DNA from: Mycoavidus cysteinexigens
Lineage (GTDB): Bacteria > Pseudomonadota > Gammaproteobacteria > Burkholderiales > Burkholderiaceae
DNA length: 64,000 bases
Assembly: GCF_003966915.1 (NCBI RefSeq)
Contig: NZ_AP018150.1
Coordinates: 620,001 to 684,000 of the forward strand
Direction: 5' to 3'
Numbering within the stretch: position 1 is the stretch's first letter; each line of letters starts with the position of its first letter. Below are positions 48,025 to 56,551 of this stretch, in pieces. A program made the translations under genes and the position numbers. The notes under the pieces were generated by a model, which searched no databases, was not told the origin of the DNA, and was given only the letters and a program-made list of their open reading frames with translations.

Positions 48025-48897
48025 ATGCGGATTATTCTAATTACGGGCATTTCTGGATCGGGCAAGTCGGTTGCGCTGAATGTGCTCGAAGACGCGGGAT
48101 ATTATTGTGTGGATAATTTGCCTCCCGGTTTTCTACTTGAATTAACGGATTTCTTAGCGCGCGATGGATATACGCGACTGGCGGTGGCGATTGATGCACG
48201 GGCTGGTAGTTCATTGGCGAATTTGCCGGAGATTGTCAACGGATTGCAGGGCCGCCATGAAGTCAGCGTACTCTTTCTCAATGCGAGCACACAGGCACTG
48301 ATCCAACGGTTCTCAGAAACTCGGCGGCGTCATCCGCTCTCGTTAAGCTCCGGCCATCCCATGCACGGGCAAACGTCATTGGCCGACGCGATTGAGTCGG
48401 AACGCGAGCTGGTTGCGGACTTGACTTTATTTGGCCATCAAATTGATACCAGTAATTTGCGCGCGCATAATTTACGCGCTTGGGTACGGCAATTTGTTGA
48501 GCATGAACATGTGGCTATGACGTTAATGTTTGAATCCTTCGGCTTCAAACGGGGTTTGCCACTGGATGCGGATTTTGTATTTGACGCGCGCGCGTTGCCT
48601 AATCCACATTATGACGAGCGGCTACGGCCACTAACGGGGTTAGATCAACCTGTTGCCGATTTTTTAAACGCGCAGCCTGAAGTGTGCCTGTTTATCGATG
48701 ATATTGAGGGCTTTTTACGGGCCTGGCTACCGCGTTTTCGCGCCGATCATCGCAGTTATCTAACCGTTGCGATTGGCTGTACGGGAGGATGGCATCGCTC
48801 GGTTTATATTGCGCAAGCACTGGGTCAGCGTCTAGCGAAGGAGGCGGAGGTTTTGGTGCGGCATCGAGAAATAGAAGTGCTGGATGGGCAACCATAA
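48025..48897 (+). CDS. rapZ: RNase adapter protein RapZ
   Basis: A 290-residue P-loop protein that controls glucosamine-6-phosphate synthase through small RNAs in E. coli (family knowledge). Walker A is GISGSGKS (residues 7-14). The C-terminal domain reads [31 protein letters not shown] and [13 protein letters not shown]. Its last roughly 140 bases are duplicated at 52126-52264, suggesting an island inserted here. Confidence 0.93.
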   Translation: MRIILITGISGSGKSVALNVLEDAGYYCVDNLPPGFLLELTDFLARDGYTRLAVAIDARAGSSLANLPEIVNGLQGRHEVSVLFLNASTQALIQRFSETRRRHPLSLSSGHPMHGQTSLADAIESERELVADLTLFGHQIDTSNLRAHNLRAWVRQFVEHEHVAMTLMFESFGFKRGLPLDADFVFDARALPNPHYDERLRPLTGLDQPVADFLNAQPEVCLFIDDIEGFLRAWLPRFRADHRSYLTVAIGCTGGWHRSVYIAQALGQRLAKEAEVLVRHREIEVLDGQP

Positions 48898-48984
48898 ATT
48901 AAGTGAATTAAATAATTAAGTAAGCGATTTAGACACATCCTCTCACTTTTCTGCAAACCGTTTTTAATGTTTTTTAGGGTAAAA

Positions 48985-49180
48985 ATGAGTGCGCTGATTA
49001 GTTCAGCGGGGTTGTTACAAATCTATAGCAGCGATAGCCAAATGGACTTTCAAATTGCTATACCAGAAGTGTTCTTTGCGAGAGTCATAAGTAGATCCCC
49101 AGTCTTGGGATCATCTCAGAAAGCAGATTGAACAGTATATTAGCGCTCCGGTTAGCCTTTTTGCGATAGACGCGGCGTAA
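48985..49180 (+). pseudogene. Small frameshifted ORF after rapZ, unknown
   Basis: ATG 48985 (AGGG upstream) opens a frame of 48 codons (MSALISSAGLLQIYSSD...) ending at 49131. One frame over, the sequence continues as DPQSWDHLRKQIEQYI, then SAPVSLFAIDAA, to a stop at 49180. The two parts look like one small protein broken by a single-base shift. The tail overlaps the end of the convergent 905-residue gene. Function is not recognised. Confidence 0.4.
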
Positions 49181-51869
49181 ACTCTGCTTCGCGGCGGCTA
49201 GAGTCAAAACGGAGGTTGAGTAAGTCATCGAGCAAAGATCTAAACCTGGTTGCCAAAACGCTAACTGATACGCTTGAACGATAGCAGTTGTTTATAGCTG
49301 TTGCCAAGTCTATTTCACCGTCCAATTCATCTACTTTTGATTCCTTTTTTATGTCTAACTTTACGATTTGCTCGTCTTTTTGAATTAGCGAGACTTCATC
49401 GCCGTTTTTAGAAAAATTTACATAGCCAGAAAAATATTTTTTTTCAACGGAGCTTTCCAGATATTTCTTCGAATAATCAGGATCTTTTTCTTTAATATAA
49501 TCATGAAAACGCCAAGCGGGGACTGGCGCTCGCTCTTGTCCGTTAGTCAAATCCAAGCCTTCAAAATACTCATTCTCTAACACAAATGCTTCACATTCTT
49601 CTTCGCTATCAACTTCACTTTCATAAAATTCGTCATTTTGTTTTCTCCAACGGTGAGCATCCAGCTTATGCATAAAGCCGTATCTATTTTCAGGGCTTTT
49701 ATAATCATTAGCATAACGTCCAGGAGGTAATGAAGGGAGAAGATTTCCTTTGCAGTTTTCCCCTGTAGAACACGGCTCATTGGTGGATGCAAAATACTCT
49801 CGCTTCAGGTTAGCTAGGTTTAATATTCTTCCTGAGCCTTTTTCTTCAATGCAACCTATTTCGTGAGTCGCCAATAACTTTGCCTCACTGTGTCCACGAT
49901 CTAGAGACCAATCATTACCTGCTATGAGTTGCGGAGGTAAAGTTATCTTCCCTAATGCAGGGCTTCCCATGCTATAGCCTATCAAATAAAATGCTTTGCC
50001 ATTTTCATCTACATATTTCATAGAGGCAATATTCCGATAAGGGGGGACGCCATCCATTGCTGATCTCATATGACGAAAGAAACGGAATGCGCTGCATCGA
50101 ATATCCATTTCTTTTAATCTTATTGCCGAACCAATTTTTTGCCTGATATTTTTTATCATTTTCCTTTTGGCATGTTTGATTAAATAGTTAAAATTTAGTG
50201 GTGCAGTAAAAATATATTTTGATAACAAACATTTTAAGCTTGTGAGAAATTCATATGGATCATTCTCTTCACTAGAAATATTTTTAATCCATTTATCTAA
50301 CGTTACCCTTTGTTTTGTTTTTGGTAGCTCATTAATCCAGAAAAAATTCTCTTCTGTAGAGAGAACGATATCTTTAAAAATATCCAATCTTGTAATTAAG
50401 GACCCATCTTCATTTAAAATTGTTTCTAAAAGATCAAGTGCCTTTTGCCTAAAATAATCTCCCCGATTATTTCTAAGTAAATCTGAAATTAAATTTTTAT
50501 ATAAGCCAAATAAAAATAATTTTTTCTCTGGATCAGTAAATCTATTTGCAATCTTTTTTATATCGATAAATTTAATTTTATTTATTTCGCCATCATTTAT
50601 TATTTTATAACATTCTCGCAGTCTAATATACCAGTCATCCAGTTTGCTACTTTCTAATTCCGAATAATTCTCCTTATTTCTATAAAAACTAGAAGATTTA
50701 TAAATATATATTAAATCTTGTTGTGTATGTTGAGTTAGATAATTTAAATAATCGTCTGATTTATATTCAAAAATTGAAAAGCGTTCAAATAGTTTTTGCA
50801 GTGGCAGTCCAAATTCAAACAAATAAAAATTATGGCTATATTCGTGCGAGAATATTTCATTCAAAATTCTAGACGCTGAAATAATTAATTTTATTTGAAA
50901 GTTTTCTTTTCGCACGGATGCGTATTGAATGACACCACTCAAATTATTGATTATTCTTAATAAATTGCTCTCTCTTTTAGGATGGGGGTAAATGTATTTG
51001 ACTAATATATATAGATTTTGAAAAAATAGAAAAATTTCTGGTCCATTATTTCCACTTTCCAAATATACATTGATTTTTCTGATAGTTAAATCCAGCATTC
51101 TTTGAAATTTATTTTCTACTTTTTGCTGTAAATTTATTTGCATCAACGGTTTTAGATGAAAAACTTCGTTAATTGTAGATGCGCTTATGAAATTATATTC
51201 AAGAAAAGCACCGGCCATTTTGTCTGCAAGTTTCCAAAGTATTTTGGTCTCATTTTGACGGGCATTTTTGAATGGTTGCCTCAGGCAGCTTACCAAACTT
51301 CTAACATCTTTAATGTTAGAAAGCGTATCGATCCCTTCCTCATAATCTAATAATTTATGAATTATTTCTACAGATCTTTCACCATTGTTAATTTGCACCT
51401 CAATCTCTCTGATTAATTTAGTTAAATTTTCAAACAATAAATTTCTTTGTTTATCTGCGGAATAGCTACTTCCCCTTTGAGATTGCGTAGCCTCAGCATC
51501 AGGTGGGTATTTTATGCGTAATGACTGAAATTTTTCAGTAATTGCTTCCAAACCTTCTTCTTGCACTTGAGATAAATCGGTTGGTTGAACCTTTTCTGCT
51601 GATTTGATTGATGTTAAATTTATAGAAGAACGGGGTCGATTGGTTTCCGATGAAATCTGTAAAGAATCATTGATCTGAACGTTAATAGCTGAATGTTTAC
51701 ACCCTTCTGAAGCATTATCGCTATTTTGAGATAAATTGTTAAAATTCATCGCTTGGTCGTGTTTTTCCACATCAGCTTGCTTATTTTTTTCCAGAGTGGC
51801 CTGCAATGGGCTGAATGCGCTAGAACGCAATGGTAAATATTTTAAAAATGAGCTTCCGGTTATGTCCAT
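49152..51869 (-). CDS. Large candidate effector with deaminase-type zinc motif
   Basis: A 905-residue protein in markedly AT-rich DNA (about 50.1-51.9 kb), unlike its neighbours, which suggests transfer. The N-terminus is Ser/Asn/Gln-rich with no signal peptide, as in T3SS effectors. A long helical middle (about 120-600) has no family I know. Near the end, GHSEAKLL (H660, E662) and NEPCSTGENC (P699, C700, C706) form the HxE plus PC-x5-C zinc site of the nucleic-acid/nucleotide deaminase superfamily found in bacterial toxins. An acidic stretch and a helical tail follow. No immunity gene is adjacent, which would fit a host-directed rather than interbacterial target. The call is inference from motifs. 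Confidence 0.6.
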   Translation of the reverse strand: MDITGSSFLKYLPLRSSAFSPLQATLEKNKQADVEKHDQAMNFNNLSQNSDNASEGCKHSAINVQINDSLQISSETNRPRSSINLTSIKSAEKVQPTDLSQVQEEGLEAITEKFQSLRIKYPPDAEATQSQRGSSYSADKQRNLLFENLTKLIREIEVQINNGERSVEIIHKLLDYEEGIDTLSNIKDVRSLVSCLRQPFKNARQNETKILWKLADKMAGAFLEYNFISASTINEVFHLKPLMQINLQQKVENKFQRMLDLTIRKINVYLESGNNGPEIFLFFQNLYILVKYIYPHPKRESNLLRIINNLSGVIQYASVRKENFQIKLIISASRILNEIFSHEYSHNFYLFEFGLPLQKLFERFSIFEYKSDDYLNYLTQHTQQDLIYIYKSSSFYRNKENYSELESSKLDDWYIRLRECYKIINDGEINKIKFIDIKKIANRFTDPEKKLFLFGLYKNLISDLLRNNRGDYFRQKALDLLETILNEDGSLITRLDIFKDIVLSTEENFFWINELPKTKQRVTLDKWIKNISSEENDPYEFLTSLKCLLSKYIFTAPLNFNYLIKHAKRKMIKNIRQKIGSAIRLKEMDIRCSAFRFFRHMRSAMDGVPPYRNIASMKYVDENGKAFYLIGYSMGSPALGKITLPPQLIAGNDWSLDRGHSEAKLLATHEIGCIEEKGSGRILNLANLKREYFASTNEPCSTGENCKGNLLPSLPPGRYANDYKSPENRYGFMHKLDAHRWRKQNDEFYESEVDSEEECEAFVLENEYFEGLDLTNGQERAPVPAWRFHDYIKEKDPDYSKKYLESSVEKKYFSGYVNFSKNGDEVSLIQKDEQIVKLDIKKESKVDELDGEIDLATAINNCYRSSVSVSVLATRFRSLLDDLLNLRFDSSRREAEFTPRLSQKG

Positions 51870-52064
51870 ACATTTCCCCAGATAAGCTATAACAATCTTT
51901 CATTACGGATTAATCATAAAACTAAAAAGTAATTATTAATTTATCTTTTTCTAAAAGAATAGTGTAAAACCCAATAAATTTCTAGTAGAGGTAGGCCCAG
52001 AATTTGGATAGAAATATACGATAGCTGCGCTGCACAACCATAATAATAATTAATGACCTGAGCA

Positions 52065-52127
52065 ACTCTCTTTTTGACTGTAGCCGCCGCGAAGCAGAGG
52101 TTACGCCTTAGTCTCTCGCATAAAAGT
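52065..52127. repeat. Inverted copy of the 3' end of the 905-residue gene
   Basis: About 63 bases here match, in inverted orientation, positions 49151-49213, the C-terminal coding end of the large effector gene. The core TAGCCGCCGCGAAGCAGA is identical. The two arms enclose the whole gene. The rapZ fragment starts at once after this arm. The upstream gap (51870-52064) is AT-rich and empty. Confidence 0.7.
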
Positions 52128-52264
52128 TAATCGTTGCGATTGGGTGTACGGGGGAGTGGCATCGCTCGTTTTATATTGCGCAAGCACTGGGTCAGCGTCT
52201 AGCGAAGGACGCGGATGTTTTGGTGCGGCATCGAGAAATAGAGGTGCTAGATGGACAGCCATGA
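52126..52264 (+). pseudogene. Duplicated 3' end of rapZ
   Basis: The sequence repeats the last roughly 140 bases of rapZ (48755-48897) at over 85% identity by eye, including [11 protein letters not shown]-coding DNA and the end [11 protein letters not shown], up to its own stop. Small indels break the frame near the start of the copy. It is a direct repeat flanking the AT-rich gene and marks an insertion or duplication event. Confidence 0.85.
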
Positions 52265-52265
52265 T

Positions 52266-53546
52266 TCAGCTTCGCTGCTGACGAATCGTGCGCGTCAGTA
52301 AAGCGGCTAAGGGATTGCGTGCATTAGTGAAACTGCTGCGTTTAATGTCTCGCACTTCCTTCTCCCATAGCGGATTCGTGGGGATGTGATAACCATGGTT
52401 TTTTGCCTGCTGGAACAGCTCAGCTAGCTCGTAGCCATTCTCGACCACACAGATTTTTTCGGAACGACCAAGTTTCATCGGTAGTACAAATGTAGCCGGA
52501 TAATTCGTGGTTGGATCAGCTACAGGATTACTCGAATCTGCACTATGATGGACAACGGGATTACCATCACCGACGAGATAACGATTGATGACGGGTATCA
52601 TCTCCTTCATTCGAGTTGACGTATTGCCGGTTTCTGAATCTGCTTTTCTGCAAAAATTACTTATATCCCAAAGGTCATCAGTCGCATCAGAGTTCGGCAG
52701 CGACTGGTACTTCTGGCGATGCGCGACATCCGGTACCTGAAGGTTATCCTGCGGTCCGAGATCGCTGAGGTGCGGACCAATCAAGAGCAAATCGTAGTCA
52801 GCCGTGAATGGTTTTGTACCTTCGGGCGGTGCCAGCACCATAATTGGCTCACCTTCATGAGTAATTTGGTAAAGTCCTTCACTATGATTGGGTTCGCAGG
52901 TTGCCTCGAAGGAATATTCTTTGCCGCTTGGCCCTGCCGCTTTAAAGGTTACGATGCCTTGAGCATTTTTATCAGACAGAGCGTGGATGCAGCCATTATT
53001 CTGTAGGTTGGTCAGCCGCATCAGCGGAATAGCGAGCGGCACGGACTTAGCATGGTTATCCGCAATGCATTGCTGTGTCTGTTGATTCAATTTCTTGATC
53101 TGTGCGGGTTTGTTTTCGATCTTACTATAACCTTGGTCGACGCAGATTAAGCCGCTTTGCGCTCCCCAAGTTGCGCTTTTGCCTTTGGTATGAAGATTTT
53201 TTGTTGGATAGCCATTCTCGATGAGTTCGGTGGCTATCTTTTCGACCGGCCGTATGCCAATGATAGAGTTGTAATCTTGCGCGACTTGTTGGAGCGGAGC
53301 GAGATGGCGGGGCACGATGCCGCTTTTTTTCGCTACGCATTTAACTAAATCGTCAAGCGTGGGGGGTGGCTGACGCACTTTTTGATTCTTACCCGAGCGG
53401 ATAGGTATATTAGAAGTACCAATGAAGTTCGGGGCGCTAATAGCAGATGATTTGTCAAGAGACTTTGATGGGTCTGGCGCATGCGCACTCTCATTCTGAG
53501 GCTGTATCTCGCTGGGCGAGAGGCGAGGATAGTTACGCGATAGCAT
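52266..53546 (-). CDS. exoY: ExoY-type nucleotidyl cyclase effector
   Basis: A protein of 426 residues closely resembling Pseudomonas ExoY and the anthrax edema factor/CyaA catalytic core. Matches run from IIGIRPVEKIATELIENGYP through PTKNLHTKGKSATWG and GLICVDQGYSK to PFTADYDLLLIGP, VVHHSADSSNP and YPATFVLP. Catalytic residues are present: K116 and K123, D250 and D252 (metal), H334 and N340. ExoY enters host cells by T3SS, is activated by actin, and makes cyclic nucleotides (family knowledge). A Ser/Pro/Asn-rich N-terminus of about 80 residues suits a secretion signal. ATG 53546 aligns with the neighbour effector start (AAAGAG upstream in both). The T3SS lies 3 kb away. Confidence 0.88.
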   Translation of the reverse strand: MLSRNYPRLSPSEIQPQNESAHAPDPSKSLDKSSAISAPNFIGTSNIPIRSGKNQKVRQPPPTLDDLVKCVAKKSGIVPRHLAPLQQVAQDYNSIIGIRPVEKIATELIENGYPTKNLHTKGKSATWGAQSGLICVDQGYSKIENKPAQIKKLNQQTQQCIADNHAKSVPLAIPLMRLTNLQNNGCIHALSDKNAQGIVTFKAAGPSGKEYSFEATCEPNHSEGLYQITHEGEPIMVLAPPEGTKPFTADYDLLLIGPHLSDLGPQDNLQVPDVAHRQKYQSLPNSDATDDLWDISNFCRKADSETGNTSTRMKEMIPVINRYLVGDGNPVVHHSADSSNPVADPTTNYPATFVLPMKLGRSEKICVVENGYELAELFQQAKNHGYHIPTNPLWEKEVRDIKRSSFTNARNPLAALLTRTIRQQRS

Positions 53547-53610
53547 AATTGACTCTTTCAATTTAAATAAATTAAAATTTTCCTAGGCGCTAATGTCCTA
53601 AGAATCTAAC

Positions 53611-53735
53611 TCATTGAAATTGTTGCGCGAGAGGCTGGCGTTGTGCGACAAACCCTGCGAGCGCTTGTGCTCTAATCCATCGAACTCAAGCGTCTCGACA
53701 GACAACCCTAAGTGGCAGACAAACCTATAGAACTG
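53611..53735 (-). pseudogene. Remnant of CesT-type chaperone gene
   Basis: This matches the 3' end of the chaperone gene at 55661-56086 (TCATTG..TGTTGCGCGAGA..GCTGGCG and CTCAAGCGTCTC). On the minus strand it still reads VETLEFDGLE, compared with VETLELDALE in the intact gene, but frameshifts follow. It lies directly upstream of the exoY-like gene, exactly as the intact chaperone lies upstream of the 54191 effector. Confidence 0.75.
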
Positions 53736-53858
53736 CGTATTTAGAGTTAGTTCACAATTTCTTTAATTTGAAAAGATTAAGAGTTTTGGTTTTAGGTATT
53801 ACAGAGATGAGAAGACATCTGTAAATAAGCGATGCGAGCCGAGCACAATTTGAACCGA

Positions 53859-53942
53859 TTTGGCGCAACGGCCGCGCGCTGCAAAATGTGGTTAAAGCTT
53901 GTTGCGGTGGCTAGTACGGAGGTTCGATGGAGATTTTGAACG
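53859..53942 (+). pseudogene. Duplicated internal fragment of hprK
   Basis: About 84 bases match hprK 47531-47615 with substitutions and small gaps (TTTGGCG-AACGGCCG-GCGC-GCAAAATG-GTTAAAGCT). No open frame is kept. Together with the rapZ fragment it shows that core DNA has been copied into the effector island. The rest of the gap 53562-54190 holds no gene I can support. Confidence 0.65.
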
Positions 53943-54166
53943 CGCCATCTGAGGTCAACGTGATAATCTGCGCGGATCACTCAATTTGGCAAAGGCTTCC
54001 ATCATCGCGGGCATCTCTTGACTCAAAAAAGCCAACAGTTATCCCTCTTTATTTACGGTTTACAACCCTATTGCTTGCTCAATTCTTTTATTTACAAGGG
54101 GCTTCATGCGGAAGCCCTGACCTTTGGCAAGGCCTTACTGTACGATAAAGTCAGAACTACTACAGA

Positions 54167-54191
54167 GCCTGAGGGTGAGATTCCCTCGGGC
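54167..54191 (-). terminator. Hairpin immediately after the 467-residue effector gene
   Basis: A stem of 9 bp (with one wobble pair) and a 7-base loop begins at the stop codon on the minus strand. No clear T run follows, so it may be a stability hairpin or a weak terminator. Confidence 0.4.
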
Positions 54192-55594
54192 TACTCGCCC
54201 ATTTTATGATGGGTATTAAAAATAGTATTGTGTTCATCGAAGGGGAGTCCTTTTTCTTTATTATCTTTATGATATCTCAAGATAATGCGTTCTATGATGC
54301 AGGCCGCGGTGTTGTAAGATTCCATACTTGGACGTCTTTCGATTAAGTCACGATCCTCGAATTTCAGTATGAGGTCTTCCAAACTCATTTTCTCGCCATC
54401 GAATTCGACCAGGGTATCTTTCTCGGCTTTGAAAAGTTCCTCAAGGGTTGCGCGGTGCATTTCATTCCAATAGGAATTTGGTTGATCCGCCGGACCCTCC
54501 AGTGCCTTCTTCACGATCTTTCTATCGAGCAGAGAAATATTTTTACCTTCTTTGATCAGTCCCAACCTTATTCCCATAAGCATGTCTTCTCCGCCCCCAA
54601 CCATATATGGCTCATAGATCCCATCTTTCCCATCTTTCCCGTTTTGACGAAATGGGGCTTTGATAGCAACGAATTGTTGTGCTGGTGAATTGAAGTCGGT
54701 TTCTGAGGGTTTTTCAGCTTCTGCAGCTTCGTCAAAAGTGCGGAGGCCGAAGTGATTCGGAGGCGTACCCCGTGTAGGATAACCGACCCCGTACGCAGCG
54801 ATCTCTTTTCCACTCGTCTCGAAATTCATTTTCAACTCGCGTTGTACCTCAAGACTGGTGTGTCTGGTAGCTTCGGTTAAAGCAACATCCTGATCTATCA
54901 TCATAATTTTCTCCGGACGGTATGGTAATGTATCCGCGAGTGCTAAGGCTGCAGCGCGCGCAGTCCCAAAACCGGTCATGTTACCGCCGCTCCACCCGAT
55001 AAGATGCAAGTTTTCATATTGAGCGAGCGCCGTGCCAAGAGCAGAACGATAAGATTTGAAATCCTTCTGATGGACAAGTAGGTAAACAGGATCGTTCAGC
55101 ATGTTTATTAGATGCCCGTCCTTGTTTATTGGACGCCTGTTCTGCATGTTTCTGGGATGCCAGGCGAGGTTGCTCCGGTTTTGTTCTAAATCTCTCGCAA
55201 TCTTCTCCGCGCTTCCGCCGCTTATGACGATGGCAGGCACGTTCTCCGACCGCAGTTTACGTTCGCTGAATTTATCTCTTCCTATGAAAGAGAACCATCT
55301 GACTTGATTGCTTGATTCTCCTGTCTTAGCAAGTTCCTCGCACTTATCGACTCTTTTTTTTAGAACATTTTTCATGCTCTGAGTGGCGTGTTCCCCCTGA
55401 TTCTTGTCGACGCTGACAGGAGAATATTTACACCTTGGCCGCTTTCCTTTATCGGCCCAGTCGTCGTTTAGTGTTAGTTTGATGGCACCTAAAGAATTTG
55501 CGCCGGTTAAAGGACTTGGCGATTTTCTCAGCTTGGGATCCTCAATCTCCGGCGGACTACCCAAGCTTTTGAGATTTTTTACTTTTGGAAGCAT
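54191..55594 (-). CDS. Candidate T3SS effector with glycosyltransferase-like motifs
   Basis: A 467-residue protein with no signal peptide and a polar, Pro/Ser/Lys-rich N-terminus. It contains HLIGWSGGNMTGFG near residue 205, IMMIDQDVAL (D234, D236, a DxD-like pair) and MVGGGEDMLMG (E336, D337). The DxD and GGED pairs recall GT-A glycosyltransferases, but the whole fold is not one I recognise, so a nucleotidyl- or glycosyl-transfer role is a guess. The CesT chaperone gene sits 66 bases upstream in the same direction. The upstream DNA is shared with the exoY-like gene. Confidence 0.65.
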   Translation of the reverse strand: MLPKVKNLKSLGSPPEIEDPKLRKSPSPLTGANSLGAIKLTLNDDWADKGKRPRCKYSPVSVDKNQGEHATQSMKNVLKKRVDKCEELAKTGESSNQVRWFSFIGRDKFSERKLRSENVPAIVISGGSAEKIARDLEQNRSNLAWHPRNMQNRRPINKDGHLINMLNDPVYLLVHQKDFKSYRSALGTALAQYENLHLIGWSGGNMTGFGTARAAALALADTLPYRPEKIMMIDQDVALTEATRHTSLEVQRELKMNFETSGKEIAAYGVGYPTRGTPPNHFGLRTFDEAAEAEKPSETDFNSPAQQFVAIKAPFRQNGKDGKDGIYEPYMVGGGEDMLMGIRLGLIKEGKNISLLDRKIVKKALEGPADQPNSYWNEMHRATLEELFKAEKDTLVEFDGEKMSLEDLILKFEDRDLIERRPSMESYNTAACIIERIILRYHKDNKEKGLPFDEHNTIFNTHHKMGE

Positions 55595-55660
55595 GATTTA
55601 CTCTTTTAATTTGAATTAATTAAAAATCCCTCAAGCCCTAATTGCCCAAGGGTATTTGCA

Positions 55661-56086
55661 TCATTGGAACTGTTGCGCGAGATGCTGGCGCTGTTTAATA
55701 AACTCTTCGATCGCTTGCTCGAGTGCATCGAGCTCAAGCGTCTCAACCGGTAGGCCGAGATGATATATAAATGCGTCTAGCTGCTCAGAGATTGAAATCA
55801 CACCGCCATGCGCGCTTGTTTCCAGGCAATTTAGGCGCAGCATATCGACCAACACCCGTCCATCTTGTGCGCCGCGCAAAGGTGTAAAAGGCGCGTAAAG
55901 ATACAGTATGTTTGCTTCGACATCGAGTCTGAAATACAGGCGTTCTCCCTGCGCTAGCTCGAGTCCAGCACCGCCATTGGCATCCAGCGTTAAGCCGGCG
56001 ATGTGGTGGCGTCGAGCGAGCGCCTCAAGACAACTGCGTGCGCGTTCTTCAGTCTGAAAGCGTGTGGTTGTAAAGAAGTGATTCAT
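55661..56086 (-). CDS. CesT-family type III secretion chaperone
   Basis: A 141-residue acidic protein with the CesT/SycE alpha-beta layout: an N-terminal helix, LELAQGERLYFRLDVEANILYLYAPF strands, then a helix with VDMLRLNCLETSAHGGVISI and a C-terminal coiled tail. Such chaperones bind effector N-termini as dimers. It precedes the 54191 effector, its likely client, and a decayed copy precedes the exoY-like gene. Its ATG overlaps the stop of the upstream ORF. Confidence 0.8.
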   Translation of the reverse strand: MNHFFTTTRFQTEERARSCLEALARRHHIAGLTLDANGGAGLELAQGERLYFRLDVEANILYLYAPFTPLRGAQDGRVLVDMLRLNCLETSAHGGVISISEQLDAFIYHLGLPVETLELDALEQAIEEFIKQRQHLAQQFQ

Positions 56087-56424
56087 GGCATTTTCCGGTT
56101 CATTCGTGATTGGATAAGCATATGATTGTCCAAAGTCTGGCTCGTGGTTTTCGGAAAAACTAAAAAGCTACTGTTTTTTGCGCGCACTTGAGTTACGCCA
56201 ACACCGCTTGCTTTGCATCCTCTAAAGTTTGCAATCCCTATGCTTACCAAGGTGTGGTCAGGACGGGCTGGCCCCATGCTGAGCATAGCCATGGCGATAG
56301 CTATGTCTGAATAGGTGTGATTTGCTACGGTGTTGATGAGCTGTCTAAAGATTTGGGTGAGACGAAGCAGTGGAGGAGAGCACGATAAGGACGTTGTGCT
56401 TAGCTGACGACGGTACTTAACCAC
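56083..56424 (-). CDS. Hypothetical small protein coupled to chaperone gene
   Basis: An open frame of 113 codons whose stop overlaps the chaperone ATG by four bases, the same coupling as in the sct genes. The protein has no family I recognise. It is Ser/Thr-rich with a mildly hydrophobic middle (YSDIAIAMAMLSMG). It could be a small effector, a truncated sct gene or a chance frame. The gap 56425-56551 holds only a short GC-rich hairpin (56513-56535). Confidence 0.35.
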   Translation of the reverse strand: MVKYRRQLSTTSLSCSPPLLRLTQIFRQLINTVANHTYSDIAIAMAMLSMGPARPDHTLVSIGIANFRGCKASGVGVTQVRAKNSSFLVFPKTTSQTLDNHMLIQSRMNRKMP

Positions 56425-56551
56425 CTCTCGCTTGCTCTGTAACGCGTCTTTAGTCGGTGTGAGGATGGGTTTTGAAGACGCGCCTGCTGGAACGCGAAGG
56501 GCGTGATCGAAGACGGCGGCATGGTTGGCCGCCGTGAAGTGAGGTGTGTTC

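Noticed and set aside
49152-51869. Immunity gene for the deaminase-like protein
   Set aside because: No small open frame with a ribosome site lies downstream on the same strand before rapZ, so an interbacterial toxin-immunity pair is not supported.
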